From contig JAFTFX010000035.1 in the NCBI GenBank assembly GCA_017458225.1, positions 55,123 to 119,122 on the forward strand: a stretch of 64,000 nt of DNA. The letters run 5' to 3'. Of this stretch, positions 17,901-25,937 are shown in pieces. The translations under genes and the position numbers were made by a program. A model generated the notes under the pieces. That model searched no databases. It saw only the letters and a list, made by a program, of their open reading frames with translations, and had not been told where the DNA came from. Each line of letters starts with the position of its first letter. Position 1 is the first letter of the stretch. Origin of the DNA: Prevotella sp. GTDB lineage: Bacteria; Bacteroidota; Bacteroidia; Bacteroidales; Bacteroidaceae.

Positions 17901-18534
17901 CGTTCAGGTATTTCTTCAGTGCCCGCTCTACACCGTTCTTCCAGGTGTTGATGCTCTCGTCCTTCAACTGCAGCGACGACACCAGTTTGATGACATGCTC
18001 AATGGGCATGCCATATCGCAGCACACCGGAGATGAGCTTGGCATAGTTCCAATATTCGGGGTTGAACTTCTCCGAGAGACCCTCTACCGTGGTCTTGTAG
18101 CCGCGCTTATTCTCGAACTGAAAGTCGTAGCGCTTGGTGCCGTCGGGGTTCACCTGCTTGATGATTTTGCCCTTCGTCACCGACTTGGGCAGAATGATAC
18201 CTTCGTCATCGTCTTGCAAGCCGGTGAAGATCTCGTAAGGATAGCCATCGAGCAGTCCCACCAGTGCCACCCATTTGTCTTTGTTGTTCTGGAAGCGCAC
18301 CACATCGCACTCCAACACCTGTGGCCGAACTTCGGTGACGGGAAGAGGCTTGGGGAAACTGTCAATGAACTGTTCCAGTTCGCGATGCATATCCTCAACG
18401 GTCAGCTTGTCCTTCAGCTCATGTGCCAGAGCGGTCAGTGCCTGAGCCAGTGTCCAGAGCATGTCGTCAGACTGCTGTTCTCTCATCGTTTCCTTTTCGT
18501 TTTGATTCGTCTTCTGCTGTTCCATCGTCAACAT
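17866..18534 (-). CDS. Protein resembling the C-terminal region of class II ribonucleotide reductase
   Basis: This protein is up to 222 residues; starts at 18525 or 18486 are possible. The first 40 residues are polar and low-complexity. Residues about 70-205 (NNKDKWVALVGLLDGYPYEIFTG, in brief the WVALVGLLDGxPYEIFTG type, plus KGKIIKQ, RGYKTTVEGL, NYAKLISGVLRYGMPI and SINTWKNGVERALKKY) resemble the C-terminal region of adenosylcobalamin-dependent ribonucleotide reductases. The catalytic barrel is absent, so this is a stand-alone domain whose role is unknown; it could be an accessory or regulatory subunit. It overlaps folB by 35 bp. A TACATTTG box lies 15 bp upstream. Family assignment is from memory of motif patterns. 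Confidence 0.6.
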   Translation of the reverse strand: MLTMEQQKTNQNEKETMREQQSDDMLWTLAQALTALAHELKDKLTVEDMHRELEQFIDSFPKPLPVTEVRPQVLECDVVRFQNNKDKWVALVGLLDGYPYEIFTGLQDDDEGIILPKSVTKGKIIKQVNPDGTKRYDFQFENKRGYKTTVEGLSEKFNPEYWNYAKLISGVLRYGMPIEHVIKLVSSLQLKDESINTWKNGVERALKKYLNDGSEEGDGNLH

Positions 18535-18549
18535 TTTTTAATCTGTTTG

Positions 18550-18557
18550 CAAATGTA
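18550..18557 (-). promoter_or_regulatory. -7 box before the RNR-like gene and folB
   Basis: TACATTTG on the minus strand, about 15 bp before the ATG at 18534. A TTTG is present at 18580-18583, with a slightly long 22-bp spacer. Confidence 0.5.
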
Positions 18558-18560
18558 CAC

Positions 18561-18615
18561 AAAAAAAACAACAATCGGCCAAAGTAGCGACAGAAATTTG
18601 CTACTTTGACCGATT
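18561..18615 (-). terminator. Rho-independent terminator of the xylA remnant
   Basis: A 16-bp stem with one mismatch (18573-18588 and 18600-18615) is followed on the minus strand by a T8 run (18561-18568). It lies 24 bp beyond the xylA stop codon. Confidence 0.85.
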
Positions 18616-18639
18616 TCAGGCGAAACAATCGTCTTCGTG

Positions 18640-19154
18640 TTACTTAGCGTACAGGGCTACGATGGTCTCGTATTTCTCCTGCTTGCCGCTGGTCTGCTTG
18701 GGCTCTTCCACCTTCTTGCCATACTCGTAGACCTGCTCGAAGGTTAGCTTGCCGTCCTCGAAGTCCTTGCCGATACCAGCGTCAAAGCTGGCATAGCGCT
18801 CCTTCTTCATCTTGGGCAGTTCGCTCTCCTCCAGGATGGCGGCAGCATTCAGCAGGGCACGGGCCATGGCATCCATACCGCTGATATGGGCAATGAAGAG
18901 GTCTTCCAGATCGGTAGAGTTACGACGAATCTTGGCATCGAAATTGGTGCCGCCCAGCCCCAAGCCACCATTGCGGATAATCTCCAGCATGGCCTGCGTC
19001 AGCTCAAAGTTGTCGATGGGGAACTGGTCGGTATCCCAGCCGTTCTGCGCATCACCACGCGCTCCGGCTCATAGTAGTGGAAAGCCATCACGTTCTTGCT
19101 CTCGCGCCCCTCAAAGGGAATCTTGCCTGTAAAGGCGAAATACTCTTTTGCCAT
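18640..19154 (-). pseudogene. xylA: Xylose isomerase with a large internal deletion and frameshift
   Basis: From the ATG at 19154 the first 35 codons read MAKEYFAFTGKIPFEGRESK...YYEPERVVM, the N-terminus of bacterial xylose isomerase. The frame then changes. From about 19058 another frame encodes GDAQNGWDTDQFPIDNFELTQ and continues MLEIIRNGGLGLGGTNFDAK to YETIVALYAK, the true C-terminal 138 residues. Against a usual length near 438, about 260 residues are missing. The junction (19050-19059, CGTGGTGATG on the minus strand) fits both the N-terminal VVM region and the central RGD codons, so deletion by short-homology recombination is likely. The metal-binding core is largely lost, so the gene should be inactive. 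An assembly collapse is the alternative. Confidence 0.9.
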
Positions 19155-19255
19155 AATTCTGTTTTTTGCTTTTATAGATTGCAATTTGTTTGATTGCTAA
19201 CGTTTCTGTTCATCGTTCCAGTTGAAACACATACTGATTGAAGGTTGGTCAGTTT

Positions 19256-19321
19256 ACAAACTCGTCGACTTTGTTCGACAAACTCGTCGACTTTGTTCAA
19301 CAAACTCGTCGACTTTGTAAA
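19256..19321. repeat. Three tandem 22-bp repeats upstream of the xylA remnant
   Basis: Three head-to-tail copies of ACAAACTCGTCGACTTTGTT plus two bases (19256-19277, 19278-19299, 19300-19321). Each contains a GTCGAC palindrome, and the 22-bp period places copies on one DNA face. Confidence 0.85.
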
Positions 19322-19351
19322 ACGATTCATTGCAGACTGTCATGTAACGGG

Positions 19352-19468
19352 TTACTGAATGTGGTCTGAAAGAACGTGCTTCCACCGACTGTAAGCTGCG
19401 CGGTATTCGTCGCGGCGAGCCTCATCGGGCTCTATCACCGCCAAGCGCTCCAGTGTGGCAAAAGTATG
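19352..19468 (-). pseudogene. C-terminal remnant of a xylulokinase-like gene
   Basis: About 38 codons (FATLERLAVIEPDEARR... AYSRWKHVLSDHIQ) resemble the extreme C-terminus of Bacteroidales xylulokinase (XylB), where an acidic IEPD stretch precedes an AYxxWK helix. The rest of a roughly 500-residue kinase is absent. Sequence upstream on the minus strand is a dispersed repeat and the pckA terminator. Its position directly before xylA in the same orientation fits a former xylB-xylA operon. The match is short, so it is supported mostly by context. An open frame extends to 19636, but that part is non-coding in character. Confidence 0.5.
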
Positions 19469-19547
19469 AAAAAAACTTGGAAACGGCATAGTCTCACGTT
19501 TCATTTTTTCCTTTTTGTGTTGCTTTCGCTGTTTTACGCCCAAAATA

Positions 19548-19588
19548 GTGACAGCAGTGTATGCAAATTTCGCAAAAAGTTTTTTCAC
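19548..19588 (-). repeat. Dispersed repeat, copy A (3' of pckA)
   Basis: A 41-nt element containing TACACTGCTGTCAC on the minus strand. It is identical at 39 of 41 positions to 39069-39109. It starts directly after the T-run of the pckA terminator, in the same orientation as pckA. Confidence 0.85.
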
Positions 19589-19634
19589 AAAAAAAAGTCG
19601 GTCAAAGTACACAACGATTGCGACTTTAACCGAC
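19589..19634 (-). terminator. pckA rho-independent terminator
   Basis: A 12-bp stem with one G-T pair (19597-19608 and 19623-19634) is followed on the minus strand by eight T. It starts 20 bp after the pckA stop codon. Confidence 0.9.
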
Positions 19635-19654
19635 AAATATAGGAATGAGAAGTT

Positions 19655-21268
19655 TTACAGCTTCGGTCCTGCAGCGACGAGAGCCTTACCAGCCTCGTTG
19701 CCCTCGTACTTCTTGAAGTTCTTGATGAAGCGAGCAGCCAGATCCTTGGCCTTCTCCTCCCACTGAGCAGCGTCAGCGTAGGTGTCGCGAGGATCGAGGA
19801 TGTTCGTGTCAACGCCTTCCAGCAGTGTGGGCACCTCGAAGTCGAAGTAAGGAATCTTCTTGGTGGGAGCCTTCAGGATGGCACCGCCCAGGATGGCATC
19901 GATGATACCACGGGTGTCGCGGATAGAAATACGCTTGCCAGTGCCGTTCCAACCGGTGTTCACCAAGTAAGCCTTGGCACCGCTCTTCTCCATCTTCTTC
20001 ACCAGCTCCTCAGCATACTTTGTGGGGTGCAGCTCGAGGAATGCCTGACCGAAGCAAGCGCTGAAGGTAGGTGTGGGCTCGGTGATGCCGCGCTCTGTAC
20101 CAGCCAGCTTAGCGGTGAAGCCAGAGAGGAAGTAGTACTTGGTCTGCTCGGGAGTCAGAATGCTCACGGGAGGCAGTACGCCGAAGGCATCGGCACTCAG
20201 GAAGATGACGTTCTGAGCATCGGGACCGGCGCTCTTGCCATTCACCTTCTGGGCAATCTTCTCAATGTGGTTGATGGGATAGCTGACGCGAGTGTTCTCG
20301 GTGACGCTCTTGTCGGCGAAGTCGATCTTACCGTTAGCGTCTACAGTCACGTTCTCCAGCAGAGCGTCGCGACGGATAGCGTTGTAGATGTCGGGCTCGC
20401 TCTCCTTGTCCAGGTTGATCACCTTGGCATAGCAGCCGCCCTCGAGGTTGAACACGCCCTCGTCGTCCCATCCGTGCTCGTCGTCGCCAATGAGCAGGCG
20501 CTTCGGGTCGGTAGAAAGGGTGGTCTTACCTGTACCAGAGAGACCGAAGAAGATAGCGGTGTTCTTACCCTCCATGTCGGTGTTGGCCGAGCAGTGCATC
20601 GAAGCGATACCCTGCAGAGGCAGGTAGTAGTTCTGCATAGAGAACATACCCTTCTTCATCTCACCACCGTACCAGGTGTTGATGATGACCTGCTCGCGGC
20701 TGGTGGTGTTGAAGGCTACGCAAGTCTCTGAGTTCAGACCCAGCTCCTTGTAGTTCTCAACCTTTGCCTTCGAAGCGTTATAGATCACGAAGTTGGGCTC
20801 GAAGTTCTTCAGCTCCTCCTCGGTGGGCTGGATGAACATGTTCTTCACGAAGTGAGCCTGCCAAGCCACCTCAACGATGAAGCGAACGGCCAGACGGGTA
20901 GCCTCGTTAGCACCGCAGAATGCGTCAACCACATACAGCTCCTTGCCCGAGAGCTCGTTGATGGCGATTTCCTTCACGGTCTTCCAGACCTGCTCGCTCA
21001 TGGGGTGGTTGTCGTTCTTGTACTCCTCAGTGGTCCACCACACTTTGTCGTGGCTCTGTGCATCGTCAACGATGTACTTATCCTTAGGCGAACGGCCGGT
21101 ATAGATACCTGTCATCACGTTCACGGCATTGAGCTCAGTGTTCTGGCCCTTGTCGTAGCCGGTCAGCTCAGCCTTGGTCTCTTCCTCAAACAGGAACTCA
21201 TACGACGGATTGTGTGCAATCACCTTCGAACCGGTGATGCCATACTTCGTTAAATCTAAATTTGCCAT
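19655..21268 (-). CDS. pckA: Phosphoenolpyruvate carboxykinase (ATP)
   Basis: This 537-residue protein is standard for the ATP-dependent family. The kinase-1a motif [11 protein letters not shown] and kinase-2 motif LIGDDEHGW are present, and [11 protein letters not shown] and [13 protein letters not shown] supply substrate and nucleotide residues. It interconverts oxaloacetate plus ATP with PEP, CO2 and ADP. In succinate-producing Bacteroidales it normally runs toward oxaloacetate, conserving energy during CO2 fixation. It is monocistronic, with a TAATTTTG box (21322-21329) about 55 bp upstream and a strong terminator downstream. Codon use is uniform and typical of a highly expressed gene. 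Confidence 0.98.
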   Translation of the reverse strand: MANLDLTKYGITGSKVIAHNPSYEFLFEEETKAELTGYDKGQNTELNAVNVMTGIYTGRSPKDKYIVDDAQSHDKVWWTTEEYKNDNHPMSEQVWKTVKEIAINELSGKELYVVDAFCGANEATRLAVRFIVEVAWQAHFVKNMFIQPTEEELKNFEPNFVIYNASKAKVENYKELGLNSETCVAFNTTSREQVIINTWYGGEMKKGMFSMQNYYLPLQGIASMHCSANTDMEGKNTAIFFGLSGTGKTTLSTDPKRLLIGDDEHGWDDEGVFNLEGGCYAKVINLDKESEPDIYNAIRRDALLENVTVDANGKIDFADKSVTENTRVSYPINHIEKIAQKVNGKSAGPDAQNVIFLSADAFGVLPPVSILTPEQTKYYFLSGFTAKLAGTERGITEPTPTFSACFGQAFLELHPTKYAEELVKKMEKSGAKAYLVNTGWNGTGKRISIRDTRGIIDAILGGAILKAPTKKIPYFDFEVPTLLEGVDTNILDPRDTYADAAQWEEKAKDLAARFIKNFKKYEGNEAGKALVAAGPKL

Positions 21269-21321
21269 TTTTACTTTGCTTTATTATTTAAATTGTTGAT
21301 ACTGAATCTGTTTTACGGGTG

Positions 21322-21329
21322 CAAAATTA
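21322..21329 (-). promoter_or_regulatory. pckA -7 box
   Basis: TAATTTTG on the minus strand, about 55 bp before the ATG. The -33 partner is weak. Confidence 0.5.
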
Positions 21330-21468
21330 CGAAATAAAGTGAACAACGAAAAGTGAAGCGTGAAGAATTTGCGCTTTATTTAATGTTTTTTAGATACAAA
21401 TCAAGCAAAAAAATTGCATGTTGGACACTTTTGACAGGCAGACTTGACAATAATTTGGAAAATTATCT

Positions 21469-21476
21469 TATCTTTG
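21469..21476 (+). promoter_or_regulatory. upp -7 box
   Basis: TATCTTTG, 21 bp before the ATG at 21498. A CTTG at 21443-21446 could serve as -33 box with a long spacer. Confidence 0.6.
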
Positions 21477-21497
21477 CACCCAAAATCCTAAACTATC

Positions 21498-22154
21498 ATG
21501 CAAATCATTAATTTTTCAGAGAGCAACTCGGTCATCAACCAGTATATGGCTGAGCTTCGCGACAAAACACATCAGAAGAACCGCATGGTGTTTCGCCGCA
21601 ACATTGAACGTATCGGCGAAATGATGGCTTTCGAGCTGTCGAAGACACTGGAATACAAGCCAAAGACCGTGACCACTCCTTTAGGCACTATCGACATCAA
21701 CTTGCCCAAGGACGACATGGTGATTGCCACGGTGCTGCGTGCCGGCCTGCCTTTCCATCAGGGCTTCCTGAACGTGTTCGACCGTGCTGAGAATGCCTTT
21801 GTATCGGCCTACCGCATGTACACCAACCGCGAGCATACCGAGGTGGGCATCCACACAGAATATATGGCCTCGCCATCGGTGAAGGGCAAGACGCTCGTTA
21901 TCGTCGACCCGATGCTGGCCACAGGTGGTTCGATGGTGGCCAGTATTGAAGCGCTGCAAAAGACGGGCAAGCCCCGAAAAATACACGTGTGTTGCGTGAT
22001 TGCCGCTCCCGAAGGCATTGAGTTCGTCAAGCAACAGCTGCCCGACGATGCCACCATCTGGTGTGCTGCCATCGACCCCGGCATGAACGAGAACAAATAC
22101 ATCGTGCCCGGCTTCGGCGACTGCGGCGACTTGTGCTACGGTGAGAAACTATAA
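21498..22154 (+). CDS. upp: Uracil phosphoribosyltransferase
   Basis: This 218-residue protein has the PRPP-binding motif IVDPMLATGGSM, the uracil-site region GFGDCGDLCYG near the C-terminus, and VLRAGLPFHQGF. It converts uracil plus PRPP to UMP in pyrimidine salvage in the cytosol. The N-terminal MAELRDKTHQKNRMVFRRNI is usual for the family. The downstream polysaccharide deacetylase starts 10 bp later in the same direction, so the two probably share a transcript. No functional link between them is evident. Confidence 0.95.
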   Translation: MQIINFSESNSVINQYMAELRDKTHQKNRMVFRRNIERIGEMMAFELSKTLEYKPKTVTTPLGTIDINLPKDDMVIATVLRAGLPFHQGFLNVFDRAENAFVSAYRMYTNREHTEVGIHTEYMASPSVKGKTLVIVDPMLATGGSMVASIEALQKTGKPRKIHVCCVIAAPEGIEFVKQQLPDDATIWCAAIDPGMNENKYIVPGFGDCGDLCYGEKL

Positions 22155-22164
22155 GAAAAAAACA

Positions 22165-22947
22165 ATGATTCTTCTCAGTTTTGACACAGAGGAATATGAC
22201 GTGCCTCGCGAACATGGCGTTGATTTTTCTTTGGAACAGGGAATGGCGGTCTCGAAAGTTGGAGTCAACCGCATTCTCGACATTCTGAAGGAAAACAACG
22301 TGCGAGCCACGTTCTTCTGTACAGGCAACTTTGCTGAAAATGCCCCTGAGGTGATGCAGCGCATCATGGACGAGGGGCACGAGGTGGCCTGTCATGGCGT
22401 TGACCACTGGCAACCAAAAGAGACCGACTTTGCCCGGTCGAAGGAGATTGTGGAACGCTGCACGGGGCGCACCGTCTACGGCTATCGCCAGCCGCGCATG
22501 TTCCCCGTGGTAGAGTCGGAAATCAAACGGGTAGGCTACAGGTACAACTCGTCGCTGAACCCAGCCTTCATTCCTGGGCGCTACATGCACCTGACGGAGC
22601 CACGCACCTGGTTCATGAAAGACGGCGTGATGCAGATTCCCGCCTCTGTCACGCCGCTTATCCGTTTTCCGCTTTTCTGGCTCTCACTGCACAACCTGCC
22701 TGAGAGTCTCTATCACTGGATGACTCGCCGGGTGCTGAAGAAAGACGGCTACTTCGTCACCTATTTCCATCCCTGGGAGTTCTATGAGTTGAAGGAGCAT
22801 CCGGAGTTCAAGATGCCTTTCATCATCAAGAACCACAGCGGCCGACAAATGTGCGAGCGACTGGACCGCCTGATCAAGATGCTGAAACAGCACGGCTACG
22901 AGTTTATCACCTATAACGAGTTTGTGGACAGGATGAAGACCGCATGA
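22165..22947 (+). CDS. Polysaccharide deacetylase family protein
   Basis: This 260-residue protein starts MILLSFDTEEYDVPREHG. An in-frame upstream ATG would overlap upp. The NodB-type fold is visible: SFDTEEYD supplies the catalytic/metal aspartates, ATFFCTGNF and EVACHGVDHW the metal histidine motif, GYRQPRM the third motif and VTYFHPWEF the C-terminal one. No signal peptide is seen, so it probably acts in the cytosol or at the inner membrane, removing acetyl groups from a glycan or lipid-linked precursor. It resembles the group often found near exopolysaccharide genes, but here it follows upp. Substrate cannot be told from sequence. Confidence 0.88.
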   Translation: MILLSFDTEEYDVPREHGVDFSLEQGMAVSKVGVNRILDILKENNVRATFFCTGNFAENAPEVMQRIMDEGHEVACHGVDHWQPKETDFARSKEIVERCTGRTVYGYRQPRMFPVVESEIKRVGYRYNSSLNPAFIPGRYMHLTEPRTWFMKDGVMQIPASVTPLIRFPLFWLSLHNLPESLYHWMTRRVLKKDGYFVTYFHPWEFYELKEHPEFKMPFIIKNHSGRQMCERLDRLIKMLKQHGYEFITYNEFVDRMKTA

Positions 22948-22972
22948 TGACTCCTGCACGCCGCACGATGGC

Positions 22973-23506
22973 TCATGGACGGAAGATGCTGAAATTCACG
23001 CTTCCGTAGTTTCGGTGTTCAGCGAAGTGCGAATGGGCAGAAAAATCGTGGTCTTTTCCATGTTCAAAGACGAACACGCCACCGTCTTTCAACAGTCCCT
23101 TCTCGAAAACAAGATCGGGAATACGGGGCAGTTCTTCCAATGCGTAGGGCGGGTCGGCAAAGATAAAGTCGAACTGCGTGCGACAACTTTTCAAGAAGCG
23201 AAACACGTCGCCTCTCAAGGGCACACACGCCTTTGTATCCAGTTTTTTCAGGCAGTCGGTGATGAAGCGATGGTGGTCGCGGTCCATCTCCACGCTGACC
23301 ACCTGACGGCAGCCGCGTGACAACAGCTCCAGCGAGATACTACCCGTACCCGAGAACAGGTCGAGAGCAGTGGCACCTTCAAAGTCAAGATAGCCCGTGA
23401 GCACATTGAAAATATTCTCTTTGGCAAAATCGGTCGTAGGCCGCGCCTTGAAGGTTCGCGGTATTTCAAAATGACGGCCTTTGTATATTCCTGTGATAAT
23501 GCGCAT
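22973..23506 (-). CDS. rsmD: 16S rRNA (guanine-N2)-methyltransferase RsmD
   Basis: This 177-residue protein matches the family length. The start MRIITGIYKGRHFEIP is characteristic. The SAM-binding motif LDLFSGTGSISLE and catalytic FADPPY of N6/N2 methyltransferases are present, with RPTTDFAKENIFNVL in between. It methylates G966 of 16S rRNA in the small ribosomal subunit, using S-adenosylmethionine. The next gene upstream, a DUF3822 protein, ends 9 bp before rsmD starts, an arrangement that suggests one operon. Confidence 0.95.
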   Translation of the reverse strand: MRIITGIYKGRHFEIPRTFKARPTTDFAKENIFNVLTGYLDFEGATALDLFSGTGSISLELLSRGCRQVVSVEMDRDHHRFITDCLKKLDTKACVPLRGDVFRFLKSCRTQFDFIFADPPYALEELPRIPDLVFEKGLLKDGGVFVFEHGKDHDFSAHSHFAEHRNYGSVNFSIFRP

Positions 23507-23515
23507 GGTCGTTTT

Positions 23516-24358
23516 CTATTTCCCCTTCACAAAGAAAGTCTGCAAATCGTAAGGCATGTTTTTCAATTCAGTGACCTGAGCCCGGTTGAATTCGGCCGAG
23601 GGGTTAATGACATACACCTTGGCCAAAAAACGGCGCAACTCGGCCAGCAACTCTTCGCGCTCAGCCGACATTGCCGACGACGTGTCCTGAAACATATCGC
23701 CCACCAGATGAAGTTCATCGCCCTGCGGACTCAACTGCAACTGATTCCACACGTAGAGCAGATAGAACACGGCATCGCCCCGATGACGGACAGCAAAGGA
23801 ATTGAAGAACTTGAACCTGTTCTGCTGGAAAGAAAAAACCTCCAGTCGGTGTTCATGGAAATAGCCGTATAGCTTCCGGTGATTTCCCGTGAAATTGCGC
23901 TGATGCATGTGGTGCCACACAGGAGACATGGCCGACAACAACCGCACATCGCGGAAATGGTCGTCGAGCACCAGCTTCAAATCCTTATTAACAGAAGAGA
24001 CTGCAACGGCATTCAAGCCTGGCAGCACCTGATGGAATACCGTCTCGCCAGCCCTGTCAGGGAAAGAATGGAAGAAAAGCGTCTCCATCTGTTTCTCCTC
24101 AAACTGGTCGACGGGAATCATCAGCACGTCGGAATCAATAAACACACGTGCACGGGTAGATGCCGACAGCAGGAACTCGGAAGTCTTAAAAGCCTCTCGC
24201 AGATTGGCCGCCATCGAAATGCCGCTCCTGACAGTATAGGGTTCGAAAACAACTTTGCCCTCATCGTTTGGCATTGCGAAAGAGAGGGTTTCGCGCCCTA
24301 CACGGATAGTGATACGGTGAGACAAATTTTCATTTATCATACGGTCAGAGTGTTGCAT
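23516..24358 (-). CDS. DUF3822 family protein
   Basis: This 280-residue protein starts MQHSDRMINENLSHRIT; ATG at 24340 is an alternative. A longer reading frame to 24676 overlaps the divergent helicase and its promoter and is rejected. It has features of the DUF3822 family of Bacteroidetes: TIRVGRETLSFAMP near the start, RARVFIDSDVLMIPVDQF, and a C-terminal half with YGYFHEHRLEVFSF. The fold is thought to resemble actin/ASKHA-like proteins, but the function is unknown. It is regularly found next to rsmD, as here, suggesting a role in ribosome maturation or cell-cycle housekeeping, which is inference. Confidence 0.85.
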   Translation of the reverse strand: MQHSDRMINENLSHRITIRVGRETLSFAMPNDEGKVVFEPYTVRSGISMAANLREAFKTSEFLLSASTRARVFIDSDVLMIPVDQFEEKQMETLFFHSFPDRAGETVFHQVLPGLNAVAVSSVNKDLKLVLDDHFRDVRLLSAMSPVWHHMHQRNFTGNHRKLYGYFHEHRLEVFSFQQNRFKFFNSFAVRHRGDAVFYLLYVWNQLQLSPQGDELHLVGDMFQDTSSAMSAEREELLAELRRFLAKVYVINPSAEFNRAQVTELKNMPYDLQTFFVKGK

Positions 24359-24373
24359 TCCGATTATTTTTCT

Positions 24374-24395
24374 TATCTTTGTGCCTGCAAAGTTA
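24374..24395. promoter_or_regulatory. Back-to-back promoters for the helicase (+) and DUF3822-rsmD (-)
   Basis: TATCTTTG on the plus strand (24374-24381) and TAACTTTG on the minus strand (24388-24395) are 6 bp apart. Polymerases on the two promoters would compete for the same DNA. The plus box also shows that the helicase cannot start upstream of about 24388. Confidence 0.65.
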
Positions 24396-24434
24396 GTTGT
24401 TTTTTGTTTTACTACAAAATTTACACGTTTAAAA

Positions 24435-25937
24435 TTGATTAGCGACGAACTGAAATACAGAATCCATGAGGCTTTCGGACATATTCCGACGGCAGAACAA
24501 GAACGAGGCATCGACACCTTCGCACAGTTTCTGGACGACCGCCATCCGCTGAGTGTCATGGTGTTAAGGGGTTCTGCCGGCACCGGCAAGACCACCCTTG
24601 CCGGAGCCATCGTCAAAGCCATGCACGCCATGAAGCAGAAACTCATGCTGATGGCCCCGACAGGAAGGGCTGCCAAGGTATTCTCGCTCTATTCCAGCCA
24701 TGCGGCCTCCACCATTCATCGCCGCATCTACCGGCAGCGAACAGCCGGCGACCTCTCGTCGTTCAATCTGAACGACAATCTCCATACCGATACGCTCTTT
24801 ATCGTTGACGAGGCCTCCATGATAGGAAGCGGCCACGAAGGACAGCAGAATTTCGGTTCAGGCTCACTGCTCGACGACCTGCTGCAGTATGTCTACCACG
24901 GCCAGTGCTCAGACTATTGCACGCCTGCTGCCACCGGCAACTGCCGGTTGCTGCTTATCGGCGACACTGCCCAGTTACCGCCCGTAGGCGAAGAGGAAGC
25001 ACCGGCACTGATGAGCAGTGTACTCAGAAGCTATGGTCTGAAGGTCTACGAGTGCAACCTGACGGAAGTGCTGCGCCAGAGCCAGCAGTCGGGTATTCTC
25101 TGGAATGCCACTATGGTTCGGCAGCTCATCACCCACGACGCGCTGACCCAGCTGCCCAAGATGCGCCTGCAGGGCTTTGCCGACATTGTTCGCATTACTG
25201 GCGACGAACTGATTGAGACGCTGGGCACCAGCTACAGCCGAGTGGGGACTGACGAGACCATCGTTGTGACACGCTCCAACAAACGGGCCAACATCTATAA
25301 CCAGGGCATTCGCCGCACGGTACTCGACCGTGAGGAAGAGCTCTGCCGAGGCGATCAGCTGATGATTGTGAAGAACAACTACACACTGACGGCCAGCCTC
25401 TCACTCGCCGATCCCAAGGTACCTTCGTTCCTGGCCAATGGCGACCGCTGCGTAGTACGCCGGGTGCGCCACGTCCACGAACTCTACGGATTCCGTTTTG
25501 CCGAAGTGACATTCCTGCTGCCCGACTACGACGACTACGAGCTGACCTCTATGCTGCTGCTCGACACGCTCACCACCGAAGTGCCAGCACTGACTCGTGA
25601 GCAACAAGAGCAATTATATAATAATGTATTAGAGGACTATTCCTACATCACCACGAAAGCCGAACGCATCAAGAAACTGAAGACCGACATCTACTACAAC
25701 GCCCTGCAGGTGAAGTTCGGCTATGCCGTCACCTGCCATAAGGCACAGGGCGGACAGTGGGCACACGTATACATTGACCAGGGCTACATGACCGACGACA
25801 TGCTTACGCCTGACTATATCCACTGGCTCTATACTGCCTTAACCCGAGCAACTGAGCGCGTATTTCTGGTAAACTGGCCGAAGACGCAGGTGGAAGAATC
25901 TCCAGAAGAGGGCGCATCACAAAGTCGCGCCGAGTGA
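24435..25937 (+). CDS. RecD-like ATP-dependent DNA helicase (superfamily 1)
   Basis: About 500 residues. Walker A RGSAGTGKTT lies at 45-54 and Walker B FIVDEASMIG at about 117-126. LIGDTAQLPPVG is motif III, and the C-terminal UvrD_C-type motifs include AVTCHKAQGGQW and the arginine-finger motif YTALTRATERV. This is the architecture of short RecD2/Pif1-like 5'-3' helicases for DNA repair or replication. No ATG lies at the correct N-terminus: TTG at 24435 (ISDELKYRI) is the best start, since GTG at 24381 overlaps the promoter box. The 3' end overlaps the convergent folK gene by 134 bp, and both C-termini look genuine. Confidence 0.9.
   Translation: MISDELKYRIHEAFGHIPTAEQERGIDTFAQFLDDRHPLSVMVLRGSAGTGKTTLAGAIVKAMHAMKQKLMLMAPTGRAAKVFSLYSSHAASTIHRRIYRQRTAGDLSSFNLNDNLHTDTLFIVDEASMIGSGHEGQQNFGSGSLLDDLLQYVYHGQCSDYCTPAATGNCRLLLIGDTAQLPPVGEEEAPALMSSVLRSYGLKVYECNLTEVLRQSQQSGILWNATMVRQLITHDALTQLPKMRLQGFADIVRITGDELIETLGTSYSRVGTDETIVVTRSNKRANIYNQGIRRTVLDREEELCRGDQLMIVKNNYTLTASLSLADPKVPSFLANGDRCVVRRVRHVHELYGFRFAEVTFLLPDYDDYELTSMLLLDTLTTEVPALTREQQEQLYNNVLEDYSYITTKAERIKKLKTDIYYNALQVKFGYAVTCHKAQGGQWAHVYIDQGYMTDDMLTPDYIHWLYTALTRATERVFLVNWPKTQVEESPEEGASQSRAE

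Noticed and set aside
19471-19636. Upstream part of the 94-codon frame over the xylB remnant
   Set aside because: It runs through the dispersed repeat and the pckA terminator and has no homology-like features.
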